This document shows, piece after piece, positions 45,946 to 55,672 of a stretch of DNA of 64,000 bases. Location: the NCBI RefSeq assembly GCF_023702715.1, contig NZ_CP098480.1:2666001-2730000 (forward strand), written 5' to 3'. Both the position numbers and the translations under genes were made by a program. Numbering within the stretch: the stretch's first letter is position 1; every line of letters starts with the position of its first letter. The notes under the pieces are model-generated. The model ran no database searches. It had not been told where the DNA came from and saw only the letters and a program-made list of their open reading frames with translations. This DNA is from Acinetobacter sp. C32I. GTDB lineage: Bacteria > Pseudomonadota > Gammaproteobacteria > Pseudomonadales > Moraxellaceae.

Positions 45946-48552
45946 ATGAAAAAGCTATCCAGTTCTGGTATTGTTCGCCCATTTTTTTTGATCGTTATTA
46001 TTATCTTAGTCTCACTTCCAATGGGATTTTATGGCATGTATCTCTATCTTGCACCTTCGCTGCCAGATATGAGTTCACTCAAAAAAGCGCCTTTACTAAA
46101 ACCATTGCAAGTCTATACGACAGATGATCAGTTAATTGCGGAATATGGCGGAAAATTATCCATTCCTGTTAAGTATGAACAGATCCCTCCGTCCTTTATC
46201 CATGCATTTCTGGCAGCGGAAGACTCATCCTTTTTTGAGCACAATGGCATTAGTTTCAAAGGGCTTGGGCGAGCACTGACTGAATCTGTTACAGGGTCTG
46301 ATGTCCAAACTGGGGGCTCGACCATTACCATGCAGGTAGCGAAAAACTATTATTTAAGTCCAGACCGAACGCTTCGACGCAAACTAACAGAAGTATTTCT
46401 AGCACGTAAAATCGAGCAAAACTTAACAAAACAGGAAATTCTAACCGCTTACGTCAATAAAATCTTCTTAGGTAAAAATGCTTATGGGATTGCAGCAGCA
46501 GCACGGATCTATTACAACAAAAACCTTAATGAACTCAGCACTGCACAAATGGCGATGATCGCAGGCCTACCTAAAGCACCATCAAAATATAATCCCGTCG
46601 TGAATCCAGAACGTGCTCTTGAACGCCGCAACTGGATTTTAGGCCGCATGCTACAACTCGGCTATATCAACCAAAATCAATATCAACAAGCCGTCGCAGA
46701 ACCGATCAATCTGAATATGGTCGATCGCTCAGTAAGCAATGTATTTCCCTATGTCGGGGAAATGGTGCGTTCAGAGCTGGTTGAACATTTTGGCGAACAA
46801 GCGGTTGATTCAGGCTATAAGGTCTACACCACCATTGATAGCAAACGCCAGCGTTATGCGGAGCAAGCCATTCAAGATGGCTTAGAAGCTTATGATCGTC
46901 GTCATGGTTGGCGCGGCCCTGAAGCACACGACAAACCTTTAAAGCAATTTTTGGCTTATGCCAACACCTACCCAGCACAAGTCATCAAGGTCAACAACAA
47001 CTCTTTTGATGCCTTAATGCAAGATGGTTCTACCGTTACCGTGAATTGGTCTGGCATGTCATGGGTTCGTCCTTATCGCAACGCCAATAGTGTTGGTGGT
47101 GCACCATCGAATGCCTCACAAATTGTCAAAGTCAAAGACATTATTCGCCTACGCCCGAATGAAGGCAAAACAGTGTGGTCTTTGGTTCAAGTGCCGAAAG
47201 TTCAAGGACAACTGATTGCCATTAATCCAAATGATGGTGCAATTGAGGCCGTTGTTGGGGGATATAACTTTTATCAATCCAAGTTTAACCGCGCTATCCA
47301 AGGTTGGAGACAACCAGGTTCGACCATTAAACCTTTTGTCTATGCACTGGCTTTAGAGCGTGGTATGACCCCTTATAGCATGGTCAATGACAGTCCTATT
47401 ACCATTGGGAAGTGGTCTCCAAGAAACTCAGATGGTCGTTATCTGGGTATGATTCCTTTACGTCGTGCACTTTATTTATCTCGAAATACTGTTTCTGTGC
47501 GTTTATTACAAAACGTTGGAATCGAGCGTACTCGTCAATTATTTATGGATTTTGGTCTACAAGACGATCAAATTCCACGTAACTATACCATTGCCCTCGG
47601 TACACCACAGGTATTACCAATTCAAATGGCAACAGGCTATGCCACCTTTGCCAATGGTGGTTACCGTATTCAGCCACACTTCATTAAGCGCATTGAAGAT
47701 GCATCAGGTAAAGTCATTTATGAGGCGAAGCCTGAATATGCATGTATCCCATGTATTAGCGACAAAAATACGAATACTGAACAACAAACTGCTAATACAG
47801 ACAAAGATCAATCTAAAACGCAAGTTACAGAGATCACCAACCAAAGTTTAGATGAGACAAGTGCAGCATCTGAAGCACAAATGCTCACGGCTGATGCAGC
47901 ACAAACTGCAAAAACCAACAGCGATTATCGCCAAGCTCAACGTATCTTAAAATCTAGTTCAGCTTACGACATGGCTAACATTTTACGTGATGTAATTCAG
48001 CACGGTACAGGTCGAGCAGCCTTAAAAATTGGTCGTGATGACTTAGGTGGTAAAACAGGGACAACCAATGATGCCAAAGATGCATGGTTCGCTGGCTTTA
48101 ATGGCAAGCTAGTCGCAATTGCTTGGGTTGGTTTTGACCAACCCCGCACACTGGGTCGTCGTGAATACGGTGGTGTTGCTGCACTTCCAATCTGGACCAA
48201 CTTTATGGGGAACTCTTTAAAAGATACCCCATCTGCCTGGGTACGTTTGGATAAAGAAGCCAAAGATCCGATCTCTCGTGATAAATTGCAGATTCAGCAA
48301 AGCGAAGATAAAAAAGAATATCGCGCCTCTCCACCATTGGCTCGTCCACTATATCGTCCTGCACCACCTGCGCCAACACGTTCAGTACAAAATGATTTTT
48401 CAGACCTCCCTGGAACAACATCATCAACTGACGAACAGCCGATTGTACCTGCTAAAAAGCAACCACCAGCCATGGGGTCAAATTCACCAAGCCCAACATC
48501 GCCACCGAAAGAAAAGGACGGGATTGAGCATTTGATCAATCAAATTCAGTAA
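45946..48552 (+). CDS. mrcA: Penicillin-binding protein 1A
   Basis: A bifunctional peptidoglycan glycosyltransferase/transpeptidase of 868 residues anchored by one N-terminal helix. The GT51 domain contains AAEDSSFFEHNG and GGSTITMQVAKNYYL. The transpeptidase motifs are SxxK at Ser459-Lys462 (QPGSTIKPF), SxN (LSRNTVSV) and KTG at 703-705. A long insertion rich in Gln, Thr and Ala (about 600-665) separates them and begins with a C-x-x-C pair, Cys600 and Cys603. The C-terminal tail is Pro-rich. It is divergent from pilM, an arrangement common in gammaproteobacteria. No ribosome site precedes the ATG. Confidence 0.95.
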   Translation: MKKLSSSGIVRPFFLIVIIILVSLPMGFYGMYLYLAPSLPDMSSLKKAPLLKPLQVYTTDDQLIAEYGGKLSIPVKYEQIPPSFIHAFLAAEDSSFFEHNGISFKGLGRALTESVTGSDVQTGGSTITMQVAKNYYLSPDRTLRRKLTEVFLARKIEQNLTKQEILTAYVNKIFLGKNAYGIAAAARIYYNKNLNELSTAQMAMIAGLPKAPSKYNPVVNPERALERRNWILGRMLQLGYINQNQYQQAVAEPINLNMVDRSVSNVFPYVGEMVRSELVEHFGEQAVDSGYKVYTTIDSKRQRYAEQAIQDGLEAYDRRHGWRGPEAHDKPLKQFLAYANTYPAQVIKVNNNSFDALMQDGSTVTVNWSGMSWVRPYRNANSVGGAPSNASQIVKVKDIIRLRPNEGKTVWSLVQVPKVQGQLIAINPNDGAIEAVVGGYNFYQSKFNRAIQGWRQPGSTIKPFVYALALERGMTPYSMVNDSPITIGKWSPRNSDGRYLGMIPLRRALYLSRNTVSVRLLQNVGIERTRQLFMDFGLQDDQIPRNYTIALGTPQVLPIQMATGYATFANGGYRIQPHFIKRIEDASGKVIYEAKPEYACIPCISDKNTNTEQQTANTDKDQSKTQVTEITNQSLDETSAASEAQMLTADAAQTAKTNSDYRQAQRILKSSSAYDMANILRDVIQHGTGRAALKIGRDDLGGKTGTTNDAKDAWFAGFNGKLVAIAWVGFDQPRTLGRREYGGVAALPIWTNFMGNSLKDTPSAWVRLDKEAKDPISRDKLQIQQSEDKKEYRASPPLARPLYRPAPPAPTRSVQNDFSDLPGTTSSTDEQPIVPAKKQPPAMGSNSPSPTSPPKEKDGIEHLINQIQ

Positions 48553-48557
48553 ATAAA

Positions 48558-48590
48558 AAAGAAGCCATCACATTGATGGCTTCTTTCTTT
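48558..48590. terminator. Bidirectional terminator between mrcA and rlmA
   Basis: A 12-bp stem AAAGAAGCCATC/GATGGCTTCTTT (48558-48569 and 48575-48586) has a 5-nt loop. It overlaps the last codons of rlmA. Confidence 0.85.
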
Positions 48591-49386
48591 TCTGAAACAG
48601 ATAAATTTGAAAGGCTGCGGTCACCGCAAAGCGCTGTGCCTGCTCTAAGACTTTACGCCGCTCAGGATTGGCTTTGTAGGCATAAGGCGTCATCGCAATT
48701 AAATTCTTTAACGCTTGCTGATCCAACTGCATTGCTGCTTCAACAATCTGGGCTTGCTTTAACTCAAACTGAGCATCCAGTTGCTGCACAAACTTCTCCG
48801 GCTCATGTAAATTGACTTGCTCAAAGAGGGCTTCACGCAAATCATAGAGATGTTTTGGTGCAGGGGTCACCACAATTAAGTAGCCGTCATCGCGCAACAC
48901 TCTCACAATTTCATCTTGCGGAATTGGACTAAACAAGCTGGTGCATATATCCAATGCATGATCCTGAACTGGCAATGTCGCCCCTGTTCCCACCACCCAA
49001 GTTACCTTGTTATTTAACTTTGCCGCACGTTGTACCGCTGTTTTGGCAATATCAACACCAATACAGTGTTGGATATATGCTTGCATGGCACTGGTGTAAT
49101 AGCCTTCACCACAACCGATGTCCAAGACTGCCTTGGGTTGCAATTGCTGTAACAAGGCCACAACTGCATGTTGTAAGGGCTGATAAAAACCGGCCTGCAA
49201 AAACTCACGCCGTGCCAATACCGACTCTGGCGTGTCTCCAGGGCTTTTACTATGCTTATGCTGAACCACATGCAAATTGACATAGCCCTGTTTGGCTACA
49301 TCATAATGGTGTCCTTTTTCACACTGCCAAGAATTCGCAACCAAATTCAATGATTGGCGACAAACAGGACACATCAACAAACTCAT
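48568..49386 (-). CDS. rlmA: RlmA-type 23S rRNA (guanine-N1)-methyltransferase
   Basis: A 272-residue SAM-dependent methyltransferase. An N-terminal zinc site (CPVCRQSL, then WQCEKGHHYDVAKQGYVNL) and the SAM motif VLDIGCGEGYYT match RlmA(I)/RrmA, which modifies G745 of 23S rRNA. The motif LFSPIPQDEIVRVLRDDGYLI is also typical. It lies downstream of mraY but behind a terminator. Confidence 0.88.
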   Translation of the reverse strand: MSLLMCPVCRQSLNLVANSWQCEKGHHYDVAKQGYVNLHVVQHKHSKSPGDTPESVLARREFLQAGFYQPLQHAVVALLQQLQPKAVLDIGCGEGYYTSAMQAYIQHCIGVDIAKTAVQRAAKLNNKVTWVVGTGATLPVQDHALDICTSLFSPIPQDEIVRVLRDDGYLIVVTPAPKHLYDLREALFEQVNLHEPEKFVQQLDAQFELKQAQIVEAAMQLDQQALKNLIAMTPYAYKANPERRKVLEQAQRFAVTAAFQIYLFQKRKKPSM

Positions 49387-49403
49387 CTATTTTCTCCAAA
49401 CAT

Positions 49404-49434
49404 AAAAAAAGCTGGTGATCACCAGCTTCTTTTT
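49404..49434 (-). terminator. Terminator after mraY
   Basis: AAGCTGGT/ACCAGCTT (49409-49416 and 49421-49428) with loop GATC. The A7 run at 49404-49410 gives the U-tract on the minus strand, ending the dcw operon. Confidence 0.88.
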
Positions 49435-49445
49435 TGAATCTTGGT

Positions 49446-50564
49446 TTAACGTAATTTTAGCGTCATTAAGCCCAATACCACGAGGAAAATGGTAATGATC
49501 CAGAAACGAATCACCACTTGTGTTTCCTTCCAGCCTTGCTTTTCATAATGATGATGTAAAGGAGCCATCAAGAATACACGCTTATTGCGCATCCGTAATG
49601 AACCGATCTGCAAGAACACCGAAACCGCTTCCATCACAAACACACCGCCCATAATGGCAAATACGATTTCCTGACGAACCATCACCGCAATCGTACCAAG
49701 CATTGCACCAAGTGCCAAGGCGCCCACATCACCCATAAAGACTTGGGCTGGATGTGCATTGTACCAAAGGAAGGCCAAACCCGCACCGACCATCGCCGAA
49801 CAGATCACCACCAGCTCAGAGGTATATTTAACATAAGGAATATGCAAATAATTGGCAAAACGGATATCACCAGATAAATAAGCAAATACACCTAGACCTG
49901 CTGCCACCATCACGATCGGCATAATCGCCAAGCCATCTAGACCATCGGTCAAATTGACCGCATTGGATGCGCCATTAATCACCAGATAAGTGAATCCGAT
50001 AAATGCCAAACCTAAGGGTATTGCTGAGAGTGGAATGGAGAGGTTTTTAAAGAATGGAATCAATAAGTCCAACATATTCGCGGTATGTTCTGCACTGTCT
50101 TGTTGTTTTGCAATCACATACAACGCAATACCTGCACCCAAAGAAGCCACTGAAGTCCAGAAAAATTTCTTGCGTGCTGGCAAACCGGCATTGTCTTTAT
50201 AGCGGACTTTAATCCAGTCATCCGCCCATCCTACTGCACCAAATACTACCATAACGCCCAGTACAATCCAGACATAGGGATTGGATAAGTCCGCCCATAG
50301 CAAGGTACTAATTCCAATCGAAAGTAGGATTAAAATCCCGCCCATGGTGGGTGTCCCCATTTTCTTGGCATGGTTTTCAGGCGCAAAAGAGCTCACCGCT
50401 TGACCATATTTTAATGCTTGTAATTTACGAATCATCACTGGGCCTAACACCAGTCCGATCGTCAAGGCCGTCAGCAAACTCAATAAAGAGCGCAATGTTA
50501 AATAACGAACAACTTGAAACGAACTGTTATAGTCCGCCAATTGTTCAAATAACCATAACAACAT
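49446..50564 (-). CDS. mraY: Phospho-N-acetylmuramoyl-pentapeptide transferase
   Basis: An integral membrane enzyme that makes lipid I. The 372-residue protein has ten predicted helices and the conserved [19 protein letters not shown] start ([15 protein letters not shown]), [22 protein letters not shown] with the catalytic Asp region, and the APLHHHYE histidines. The start follows the murF stop directly (TAAATG). Confidence 0.97.
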   Translation of the reverse strand: MLLWLFEQLADYNSSFQVVRYLTLRSLLSLLTALTIGLVLGPVMIRKLQALKYGQAVSSFAPENHAKKMGTPTMGGILILLSIGISTLLWADLSNPYVWIVLGVMVVFGAVGWADDWIKVRYKDNAGLPARKKFFWTSVASLGAGIALYVIAKQQDSAEHTANMLDLLIPFFKNLSIPLSAIPLGLAFIGFTYLVINGASNAVNLTDGLDGLAIMPIVMVAAGLGVFAYLSGDIRFANYLHIPYVKYTSELVVICSAMVGAGLAFLWYNAHPAQVFMGDVGALALGAMLGTIAVMVRQEIVFAIMGGVFVMEAVSVFLQIGSLRMRNKRVFLMAPLHHHYEKQGWKETQVVIRFWIITIFLVVLGLMTLKLR

Positions 50565-51962
50565 TTAAATTTTCTCCATCAAGTCAGCCATCAACGTTTC
50601 CATATGGGTATAACGAGACCCTTTAAACAGGAAACTCATTGACTGGGGTTGATGTGTTTGGACTAAATTAATTAAAAACGGTAATGCTTCTGTTTGAGAG
50701 GCAAAGGCATGTAACTTTTCTGAATGAGATGAACCTTGTTGCGCTGCTTCAGCGAATTCACCGACGACAACTAGATGCTCTAAAGGTAACGATGCCAAGT
50801 CTCGGCCGAGATCATGATGCTCTTGCCAGCTACTGTCACCGAGCTCCCCAATATCGCCCATCACCATGACTTTTAAGCCTTGCTGCTGCAACAAAACCTC
50901 TGCTGCTGCGCGCATTGAAGTTGGGTTGGCATTATAGGTATCATCAATAAACAGGTGATTGTGATGTTGAATAAAGTTTAATCGACCTTTGGCCCCTTGC
51001 GCTCGCTCCAGACCATGCACGATATCATCCAAAGCAATACCAAGCGCGAGTGCAAATGCAGTCGCTGCAGTGGCATTCTGGACATTATGTGCACCTGCAA
51101 ATGGTAAATTTACCGCACGATTGCCTTGTGGGGTGTGTAAATTAAATTGTGCTGATTGAGGATGTAATTGCACATCTGTCGTAAAGACATCCCCCCCCTC
51201 ACCAAAACTCAGCATTGAATGTGTTTGCGCATTCTCACGGATCGTTTCAGAAAAATCATCCTGCGCAGGGACAATTGCAGTGCCTTGAGGCAGAATATGC
51301 GCATAGATTTCTGATTTAGCGCGGCAAATGCCCTCGCGTCCACCAAACTCACCCAGATGTGCGGTACCGATATTCAAAATGCCTGCCACATGCGGCTGCA
51401 CCAAATTCGAGGTGTAATCAATTTCACCTTGATGGCTCGCCCCTAACTCCATCACAGCATATTGATGTTCAGGACGTAGCTCAAGCAACATCATCGGCAC
51501 GCCCAAATCATTATTCAGGTTGCCGCGGGTAATTAAGGTCGGTGCCAAACCAGATAAAATACTACCCAACATTTCTTTGGTGGTGGTTTTGCCACTACTG
51601 CCTGTCAAAGCAATCACTTTGAGTTGTGAATTCTGTTGACGGCGATAAGCACCGAGCTGCCCCAACGCCAGACGGGTATCTTTTACGATCAACTGTGCAA
51701 TATCCGCATCAACAGGATGTTCGACAATGGCAATTTGACAACCTTGCTTCGCGACTTGCGCGACAAAATTATGCGCATCAAAACGCTCACCTTTTAAGGC
51801 AAGAAAAGCATCTCCTGCTTCGGCATGACGTGAGTCGGTTAAAATACGTTTAATTTCACCTTGTGGAATATTGTGCTGAAACCACTCGCCTTGGGTCGCT
51901 TGTTGTAATTGTTCTGCGGTCCAAGCTTGTAATGGAACGGTACTGGTGGTTGAAGTATGCAT
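50565..51962 (-). CDS. murF: UDP-MurNAc-tripeptide:D-Ala-D-Ala ligase
   Basis: Adds D-Ala-D-Ala to UDP-MurNAc-tripeptide. The 465-residue protein contains the ATP motif TGSSGKTTTKEM, GAHNVQNATAA, and DDTYNANPTSM. A G8 run occurs in its coding strand (plus 51191-51198) encoding Gly-Gly. It lies in rsmH-ftsL-ftsI-murE-murF-mraY. Confidence 0.96.
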   Translation of the reverse strand: MHTSTTSTVPLQAWTAEQLQQATQGEWFQHNIPQGEIKRILTDSRHAEAGDAFLALKGERFDAHNFVAQVAKQGCQIAIVEHPVDADIAQLIVKDTRLALGQLGAYRRQQNSQLKVIALTGSSGKTTTKEMLGSILSGLAPTLITRGNLNNDLGVPMMLLELRPEHQYAVMELGASHQGEIDYTSNLVQPHVAGILNIGTAHLGEFGGREGICRAKSEIYAHILPQGTAIVPAQDDFSETIRENAQTHSMLSFGEGGDVFTTDVQLHPQSAQFNLHTPQGNRAVNLPFAGAHNVQNATAATAFALALGIALDDIVHGLERAQGAKGRLNFIQHHNHLFIDDTYNANPTSMRAAAEVLLQQQGLKVMVMGDIGELGDSSWQEHHDLGRDLASLPLEHLVVVGEFAEAAQQGSSHSEKLHAFASQTEALPFLINLVQTHQPQSMSFLFKGSRYTHMETLMADLMEKI

Positions 51963-51984
51963 ATGCTTTATTTACCTTTTAAGC

Positions 51985-53484
51985 TTATTGTGCAGAATAT
52001 GCTGAATCGACAGAATGTGGCTGTGCAGCAATCGCAGACTGCACCTCAACCACATCATCAAACCAGTGACGAACACCATCAATCTCTTGATAGTTTTCAT
52101 GTCCCTTACCTGCAATCACCACAATATCACCCGCTTGAGCTTGTGCGACCACAAATTTAATCGCTTCACGACGATCATGGATTTCATGCATCCCATGTTC
52201 CGCAAAGTGAATCCCGTGTTTCATGTCTGCAAAAATCTGTTCAGGATTTTCAGTGCGTGGATTGTCTGAGGTGAGAATCACAGGATTGGCATGATCAAGT
52301 GCAGCCTGCGTCATCAATGGACGCTTGCCACGATCACGGTCTCCACCACAACCAAATACCGCCCACAGCTGCCCCGTGACATGACGCTTTAATGTCGTCA
52401 ATACCTGAATCAAGGCATCAGGTGTATGTGCATAATCCACCACAAATAGACGCTCCGCATCTTGGATGACTTGCATACGACCCGGTGCACCTTGCAGTTG
52501 AGGTACAAACTGGACTAAATCAGCCAAGCTAAAACCGGCAAATTCAGCCGCAATCAAACTTGCCAATAAATTCTCAACATTAAAATGACCAAGCAATGGA
52601 CTTTGTACTGTGTATGAACCTGTCGGGCTGATCAGGCTAAAACTTGCCCCACTCAGGCGATACTGTAAATCGGCAATATGATAATCCGCCGTCGCTTGGG
52701 TTAAGGAATAAGTCAAAATTTGAGGTTGTGCTGGGTTCGCCTTTGCAGCATCCAACATCAGTTGTGCATGCGCATCATCTAGATTAATGACAACCGCTTT
52801 TAATGTCGTAAATTTAAACAATAGGGCTTTTGCTTCTGCATAAGCCTCCAAAGTCCCGTGATAATCCAGATGATCACGACTTAAATTACTATATACCGCA
52901 ATTTCAAGCTCACAACCGTTCAAACGGCCTTGTTCTAAACCATGGGAGCTGGCTTCCAGTGCGACAAAGCCCGCGCCCTGTTTAGCATAGCCATGTAAGG
53001 CTTGTTGTAATTGTAAAGCGTCCAAAGTGGTATGTGTTGATGGGGTTAAATTTGGCAGAATCCCATTACCCGTGGTTCCCATCACCGCACAGCCCTTGCC
53101 TTGTGAACTGACCAATTCTGCAATCAGACGGGAAATCGTGGTTTTACCATTGGTTCCCGTGACCGCGATTCCGCGCAAGGGCTGTACCGGATCAACTGCC
53201 TGCAAATATTGCTTTTGCCATTCGCCCATCAAATAACGCACATCTGGACAGACCCATTCATTCTCAAAACCCAAAGCAGTCTCGCTAATGATCGCCAATG
53301 CCCCAGCATCTATGGCATTCTGGGCAAACTGACGCGTTTTTTCAGGCTGGCTATAACTGCTCAGTGCAATAAAAATTTGCCCTTGCTCAACCTTACGACT
53401 GTCTAGACAAAAGCCCTGAAAAGGCTGTGTATACCAAGCCGCATCGATGTTGATCGGATGTATCTGTTGAAAACGAATCGACAT
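51985..53484 (-). CDS. murE: UDP-MurNAc-tripeptide synthetase (meso-DAP type)
   Basis: Adds meso-diaminopimelate to UDP-MurNAc-L-Ala-D-Glu. The 499-residue protein contains TGTNGKTTISRL, the carbamylated Lys region with YSNLSRDHLDYHG, GHFNVENLLA, DYAHTPDAL, and DNPRTENPE, the DNPR motif that selects meso-DAP. AGGT lies five bases before the ATG. Confidence 0.97.
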   Translation of the reverse strand: MSIRFQQIHPINIDAAWYTQPFQGFCLDSRKVEQGQIFIALSSYSQPEKTRQFAQNAIDAGALAIISETALGFENEWVCPDVRYLMGEWQKQYLQAVDPVQPLRGIAVTGTNGKTTISRLIAELVSSQGKGCAVMGTTGNGILPNLTPSTHTTLDALQLQQALHGYAKQGAGFVALEASSHGLEQGRLNGCELEIAVYSNLSRDHLDYHGTLEAYAEAKALLFKFTTLKAVVINLDDAHAQLMLDAAKANPAQPQILTYSLTQATADYHIADLQYRLSGASFSLISPTGSYTVQSPLLGHFNVENLLASLIAAEFAGFSLADLVQFVPQLQGAPGRMQVIQDAERLFVVDYAHTPDALIQVLTTLKRHVTGQLWAVFGCGGDRDRGKRPLMTQAALDHANPVILTSDNPRTENPEQIFADMKHGIHFAEHGMHEIHDRREAIKFVVAQAQAGDIVVIAGKGHENYQEIDGVRHWFDDVVEVQSAIAAQPHSVDSAYSAQ

Positions 53485-53491
53485 AATCTAC

Positions 53492-55321
53492 CTACGGATT
53501 GGATTTTATAGAAGTATCAAGTGGCTTATCTAAAGGCACATTCAGTAAACGTAAGGACTCTTGCATAATACGTGCAAATACGGGTGCTGCAACCAAGCCA
53601 CCGTAGTAGCGACCTTGTGGGTTTTCAACCACCACAATCATCGCTAAACGAGGATCGCTAATGGGTGCGACCCCTGCAAACAGTGCACGATATTCGCTGT
53701 TTGAATAGCCTTTACGGTCTGCACGCAACTTATGGGCTGTCCCTGTTTTACCGCCGACACGATAACCTGGAATTACCGCCTGTTTCGCGGTTCCGCCTGG
53801 CATGGTCACTTGTTCAAGCATCGTGAGGACTTGATCCGCAATTTTAGGGGCCAAAACTTGCGTACCTTCAGGGGCTTTGTCTAACTTACGCAAGCTCAAT
53901 GGCATTTGCACACCATGATTGGCCAACATGGCATAGCCTTGTGCAACCTGCAAAATCGTTGCATTCAAACCATAACCATAGGCCATAGTCCCTAACTGAG
54001 ATGGATTGAGCTTATCGCCTGAATAGAGCAGGCCTGCACTTTCACCCGGGAACTTCACCGCCGAACGATGACCAAAGCCCGCACGTCTAAAGAACGAAGG
54101 TACGGTATCCTTTGGTAGAGATAGGGCGATTTTAGCCGAACCCACGTTCGAAGATTTAATAATCACGCCTGAAACGGTTAAAGCACCATAGTTATGTGTA
54201 TCACGAATGGTATGCCAACCTAAACGCATTGAACCCGGTGACGTGTTGACGATGCTATTTGGGGTATATTTACCACTTTCCAAAGCTGCAGCCACGGTAA
54301 AGGGTTTCATGGTTGAACCTGGCTCAAACATATCAATTGCGCCACGGTTACGCATCGCATCTTTATTGCTGAGACCATTTTTATCGTTCGGGTTATACGA
54401 AGGCCAACTGGTCATCGCCAAAATTTCACCCGTTTTGACATCCACCGCAATCGCTGTTGCTGAGCGGGCATTATTGGCCACACCTGCCGCAGTCAATTCA
54501 CGGTACATAATATATTGTAAACGTGAGTCGATACTCAGGGTGATGTTTTCACCCGACTCGACTTCTTTAATGACTTCAGAAACTTTGAGGCGGTTGCCCT
54601 TTTTATCTCGAATAATTTTTTGCTCGCCATCGACACCTGACAACTGTTTATTCAGTTGCATTTCCAAGCCTTCAATCCCCATTCCTTCACTATTGGTCAA
54701 ACCAATAATCTGGGCATTCGGTTGCGGCTGCGGATAGTAGCGTTTATAACTTTTCTCGGCGTAAACACCTTGGAAATTGCGCTTGGTAATCAAGTCTGCT
54801 TGCTGCGGTGGAATTTCTTTTTGCAACACCAAATAACGTGAGCGTGGGCGCGCCTGCATTTGCTTTTTCAAATCTGCACGATCAACCCCAACAGCATCCG
54901 CCAATTCATCAAGGTTTAAATTTTTATCAGGCAATTGGCGTTTTAATTTACGGTTATTCGGATCTTTTTTCAGCTCAGCCGTAATTTCATCAAATTGCTG
55001 CTTCGTCTCCCAGTAATCTCTTGGATCAATCACGATTTTCATGATCGGCGTACTAATCGCTAAAGGAACACCATGGCGATCACTGATCACCCCACGCATT
55101 GCCTCCAGTCGCTCCGTCCGCAGAATATTGGCATTGGCTTTATTTTGCAGAAAGTCTTTATTGACCACTTGCACATAGAATGCCCGCGCAATCAGTACCA
55201 CAAAGCACAGCAGCACGGTGCCCCAAAGCAAGTAAAATCGCCACATATCCAAAGCAAGGGTCGGTCTTTCAGAAATGGACTGCTGTTTTTTTCGTATTGG
55301 TTTGCTTCGCTTATCTGCCAT
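53492..55321 (-). CDS. ftsI: Division transpeptidase FtsI (PBP3)
   Basis: The septal peptidoglycan transpeptidase, 609 residues. An N-terminal cytoplasmic stretch and transmembrane helix (about 26-48), a pedestal domain and the transpeptidase domain with SxxK (EPGSTMKPF), SxN (KSSNVGS) and KTG (VGGKTGTAHK). It lies 10 bp after ftsL. Confidence 0.96.
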   Translation of the reverse strand: MADKRSKPIRKKQQSISERPTLALDMWRFYLLWGTVLLCFVVLIARAFYVQVVNKDFLQNKANANILRTERLEAMRGVISDRHGVPLAISTPIMKIVIDPRDYWETKQQFDEITAELKKDPNNRKLKRQLPDKNLNLDELADAVGVDRADLKKQMQARPRSRYLVLQKEIPPQQADLITKRNFQGVYAEKSYKRYYPQPQPNAQIIGLTNSEGMGIEGLEMQLNKQLSGVDGEQKIIRDKKGNRLKVSEVIKEVESGENITLSIDSRLQYIMYRELTAAGVANNARSATAIAVDVKTGEILAMTSWPSYNPNDKNGLSNKDAMRNRGAIDMFEPGSTMKPFTVAAALESGKYTPNSIVNTSPGSMRLGWHTIRDTHNYGALTVSGVIIKSSNVGSAKIALSLPKDTVPSFFRRAGFGHRSAVKFPGESAGLLYSGDKLNPSQLGTMAYGYGLNATILQVAQGYAMLANHGVQMPLSLRKLDKAPEGTQVLAPKIADQVLTMLEQVTMPGGTAKQAVIPGYRVGGKTGTAHKLRADRKGYSNSEYRALFAGVAPISDPRLAMIVVVENPQGRYYGGLVAAPVFARIMQESLRLLNVPLDKPLDTSIKSNP

Positions 55322-55331
55322 ACAGCATGCC

Positions 55332-55670
55332 TTATTTATCTTGCTTTGAAGTCATAGGTAAAGAAATCACAACCGTTTGCGTCGCTGGTGGTGAGAACAT
55401 ACGGAGTTGCGTCACTGCACGCGAACCGATCTGGGCAGTTGCCCCAAAGGTTTGCTGCTCAATCAGTAAACGCCCCCATTCTGCGTTTAGATCATCTCGT
55501 TCACGCATATATGCACTCAAGTCACGATAATCATGACGATATTCAAACACCTGAAATACCACCATCATTGCACTAGCGAACACCAGTGCAACGAGTACAG
55601 CATAAACCGCAATCTTTTTCAGTCCCTTTCTGCTGCTTGATATCATGTCATCATCATTGTTGTTGTTCAT
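55332..55670 (-). CDS. ftsL: Cell division protein FtsL
   Basis: A 112-residue bitopic protein of the FtsQLB complex. The ATG at 55670 (AAGG six bases upstream) is preferred because it starts 2 bp after the rsmH stop; the longer frame would overlap rsmH. An Asn/Asp-rich cytoplasmic N-terminus, a helix at about 20-44 (VYAVLVALVFASAMMVVFQV) and a heptad coiled coil follow. Confidence 0.9.
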   Translation of the reverse strand: MNNNNDDDMISSSRKGLKKIAVYAVLVALVFASAMMVVFQVFEYRHDYRDLSAYMRERDDLNAEWGRLLIEQQTFGATAQIGSRAVTQLRMFSPPATQTVVISLPMTSKQDK

Positions 55671-55672
55671 TC

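Noticed and set aside
51191..51198. G8 tract in murF as a phase-variation switch
   Set aside because: murF is essential, so on/off switching is not plausible. It is useful as a caution against over-reading the tract in pilY1.
54207..54737. Plus-strand reading frame of 176 codons opposite ftsI
   Set aside because: Fully inside ftsI, no family signature; explained by codon bias of the real gene.
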